The notes under the pieces are model-generated. The model saw only the letters and a list, made by a program, of their open reading frames with translations, searched no databases and was not told the origin of the DNA. Shown piece by piece: positions 19,665-21,257 of a DNA stretch of 21,257 nt (its first letter is position 1; each line of letters starts with the position of its first letter). This DNA is from a virus: the IMG/VR virus record IMGVR_UViG_3300037119_002466, positions 1-21,257 of that record; one strand, written 5' to 3'. Position numbers and translations under genes: made by a program.

Positions 19665-21257
19665 GCCGCCACCGCCTGCACCAGCGCAGCCTCCTGCACC
19701 GCCCAGAGCGTGGCCCGCACCAGATCCAGCCGCCCCACGCCACCGCGGTGCCACGCCAGCCCCACGCCCGTGGCGGTGGCTACGGTGCGGGCTCCCACCA
19801 TTGCCTGCACCAGCGCATCCACGTCTGGATCATCGTTAAAGACCACTCGCCCCTGGCTGGCCAGCGCTCGGAATAGCGCCAGCGCTTTCTTTAGTTCGGT
19901 CGCACCCCGCGGCTCCGCATAGGTGTCATCCGCCTCAGGGTCATTGCTCAGCGTGGCCCCTACCAGCACGCGGGCATCCCAGACCGCCCCATCCGCCAGC
20001 GTTGCCTGGAGATAGCGCCAGCCCGCGGCTCGGGTGGGCACGGTGGTGCCGGTGACTCGGATGGTGCCGGTGGCATCCTGCTGCGCCAGCACCACACACT
20101 GACCGGTGCCGCCTGCGTTGTCCTCCATCACCAGCACCGGAGAATGGTCACCGTCTGGACCCACGCCCCGCACCAGCAGGCTGGGAGCCACCAGCAACTC
20201 CTCACGCACCGCGGCAGCCACCACGGGCCAGACGTTCAGCCATTGGCTTCTGAAACTCTCCACGGGGTCATCATCATCACCTGGCTGGCTCTGACCTAAG
20301 ACAGCACGCTGACAGGCTCGGGCCACCAGCGCCTCACGTCTGGGTGTCCAGTGCGGGCTGGCAGCGCGCCACGCCTGGCGGTCACCGATGGCTGCGCTGC
20401 GGGGCGCTGACCACTCGATTAGGAGCGTGTCGCCAGGCTCGATCATCTCCCGCAGCGCAGCCGCCCGCCGCTCCGGCACCAGCGGGGTGGCACGCCTATG
20501 GGCGGTGCTGGTGATCCAGACCTGCGCCTCAGCCCGCTCCACGCTGGTGGGCTCAATACCGTCATCCACCACGCCAGGGGCCACGCCCCAACCCTCATCC
20601 ACGGCGGCCACATTCACCGAGTAGCCATAGACCCCGTTACGGCTGCGCAGCAGGAATCTGCTGCCATCCGGAGCCACGATCTCCTCCTGGCCATTGGCGT
20701 TGCGGGTGGTCCAGCCCAGCGCCTCACGCCTGGCATCCATGGCCCAGAGCCGAGCGGGGCGCTGGATCTCTCGGATTACCGGCAGATCCTTGCCAGTCAG
20801 GAGCACGGTCTGCTCCTCACCGAACCGCTCCCGCTGCTCTATGCGCCACATCAGCAGCAGCCGCAGCAGCGTGGATTTCCCCACCTGGCGCGCGGTGGTC
20901 AGGATGACGCTGGCCCAGCAGAGTGAGCCGGTGGCGTCCACCTCCAGCACCCGCACCGCCACCAGCACCTGCCACCAGCGCAGTGGCCGCCCTTCCCGCT
21001 CCTCCGCCCACGCCACAAACTCCGCCCCGAGAGATCCCACTGCGTTGGGGTGCGGTGCGGTCATGTAGCGGGGCCAGGTGGCATGGTCGGGCACGTCTCG
21101 GTCTAGCCACGGCACATCCCAGAGTGAATCCTCCTGGGTAGCAACGGAATCCAGCGGTTCTGCGCCCCATAGCCCCGAATTGCCTTCTCCTGCAACGGAA
21201 TTGGCCAGGTCAGCCCCGAGCCGGCCAGGAGGGGGGGAGCCCGCGCCAGAGGTTCTC
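19661..21257 (-). CDS. terL: Terminase large subunit, 5' end probably outside window
   Basis: The ATPase is clear: PLRWWQVLVAVRVLEVD, Walker A ARQVGKST, TGKDLPVIREIQRPARLW (motor adenine/C-motif side), Walker B VNVAAVDEGWG, and coupling motif ITSTAH. The C-terminal nuclease half has VLVMEDNAGGTGQC and acidic NDPEADDTY. It packages DNA into the head. The frame is open to the right edge. GTG 21115 is the furthest downstream plausible start (484 aa) but its AGGAGG lies 14 nt away, and upstream codons encode an in-frame 17-residue repeat (NSVAGEGNSGLW / DSVATQEDSLWD), so the protein likely starts further right. Confidence 0.9.
   Translation of the reverse strand, partial: RTSGAGSPPPGRLGADLANSVAGEGNSGLWGAEPLDSVATQEDSLWDVPWLDRDVPDHATWPRYMTAPHPNAVGSLGAEFVAWAEEREGRPLRWWQVLVAVRVLEVDATGSLCWASVILTTARQVGKSTLLRLLLMWRIEQRERFGEEQTVLLTGKDLPVIREIQRPARLWAMDARREALGWTTRNANGQEEIVAPDGSRFLLRSRNGVYGYSVNVAAVDEGWGVAPGVVDDGIEPTSVERAEAQVWITSTAHRRATPLVPERRAAALREMIEPGDTLLIEWSAPRSAAIGDRQAWRAASPHWTPRREALVARACQRAVLGQSQPGDDDDPVESFRSQWLNVWPVVAAAVREELLVAPSLLVRGVGPDGDHSPVLVMEDNAGGTGQCVVLAQQDATGTIRVTGTTVPTRAAGWRYLQATLADGAVWDARVLVGATLSNDPEADDTYAEPRGATELKKALALFRALASQGRVVFNDDPDVDALVQAMVGARTVATATGVGLAWHRGGVGRLDLVRATLWAVQEAALVQAVAA
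20291..20303 (-). promoter_or_regulatory. Exact dispersed operator-like element (TGTCTTAGGTCAG)
   Basis: Within the terminase gene, sense; it creates a TTA leucine codon and equals the tape measure copy at 10225. Confidence 0.55.

Noticed and set aside
1-21257. Very frequent CCAGC/GCTGG words, considered as Chi-like sites
   Set aside because: They follow the minus-strand codon bias (GCTGG, CTGGC) and occur at similar density in most genes, so no separate signal is needed.
1-21257. tRNA or other structured RNA genes
   Set aside because: No cloverleaf with a plausible T-loop and anticodon stem was seen on either strand by eye; a covariance search would be needed to exclude them fully.

Overview
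The window is part of the genome of a temperate siphovirus infecting a GC-rich (by eye about 60-65 % G+C) actinobacterium. The evidence is an HK97-type head and tail module (terminase, portal, prohead protease, major capsid, connectors, tail tube, frameshifted tail chaperone, tape measure, baseplate-type proteins), an M15-type endolysin, a large serine integrase beside a plausible intact attP, and a replication/recombination module that begins with a RecB/Cas4-like nuclease. Almost every gene lies on the minus strand and is coupled to its neighbour by ATGA, GTGA or TGATG overlaps. Because phage genes lie on both sides of the integrase and the attP-like site looks intact, the sequence probably represents the free or circular phage form rather than an integrated prophage cut at att. 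The host genus cannot be named.

Layout in transcription order, right to left: terminase large subunit (19661-21257, open at the right edge), a small zinc-binding protein, portal, prohead protease; a two-gene island on the plus strand (16100-17331: a SprT-like metallopeptidase and a small Cys-containing protein), each gene with its own promoter and terminator; major capsid (14525-15781) behind a 318-bp leader; an acidic repeat protein, a head-fibre-like protein, three connector/terminator genes, the tail tube, the chaperone pair G/GT with a -1 frameshift, tape measure, four tail-tip genes, a 65-aa protein, and the endolysin with a nested membrane-anchored product. Next come a chain of eight small overlapping genes (4165-5794) rich in zinc-knuckle motifs and holding two tandem paralogous ~30-aa single-TM microproteins, then attP, the serine integrase, a 256-bp spacer with an 8-bp tandem repeat and a large hairpin, and finally early genes leading into the nuclease at the left edge. 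Several genes shorter than 60 codons were found by following the overlap chain (4341-4469, 4471-4560, 4557-4649, 5298-5447, 5864-6022).

The most unusual signal is a dispersed 13-bp element, TGNCTTANGNCAG. It is present in 11 exact copies and about ten near copies, where well under one is expected by chance. Three exact copies sit between the -35 and -10 of the three best promoters, one overlaps a gene start, and the rest lie inside genes. Ten of the 11 exact copies point in the local direction of transcription. This resembles the operator/stoperator network of mycobacteriophage L5 and Bxb1, but with a different sequence, and suggests an immunity repressor (encoded outside this window) that both blocks initiation and may bind throughout the genome. 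The two plus-strand promoters are also near-identical 44-bp duplications whose upstream half resembles a CRP/GlxR box.
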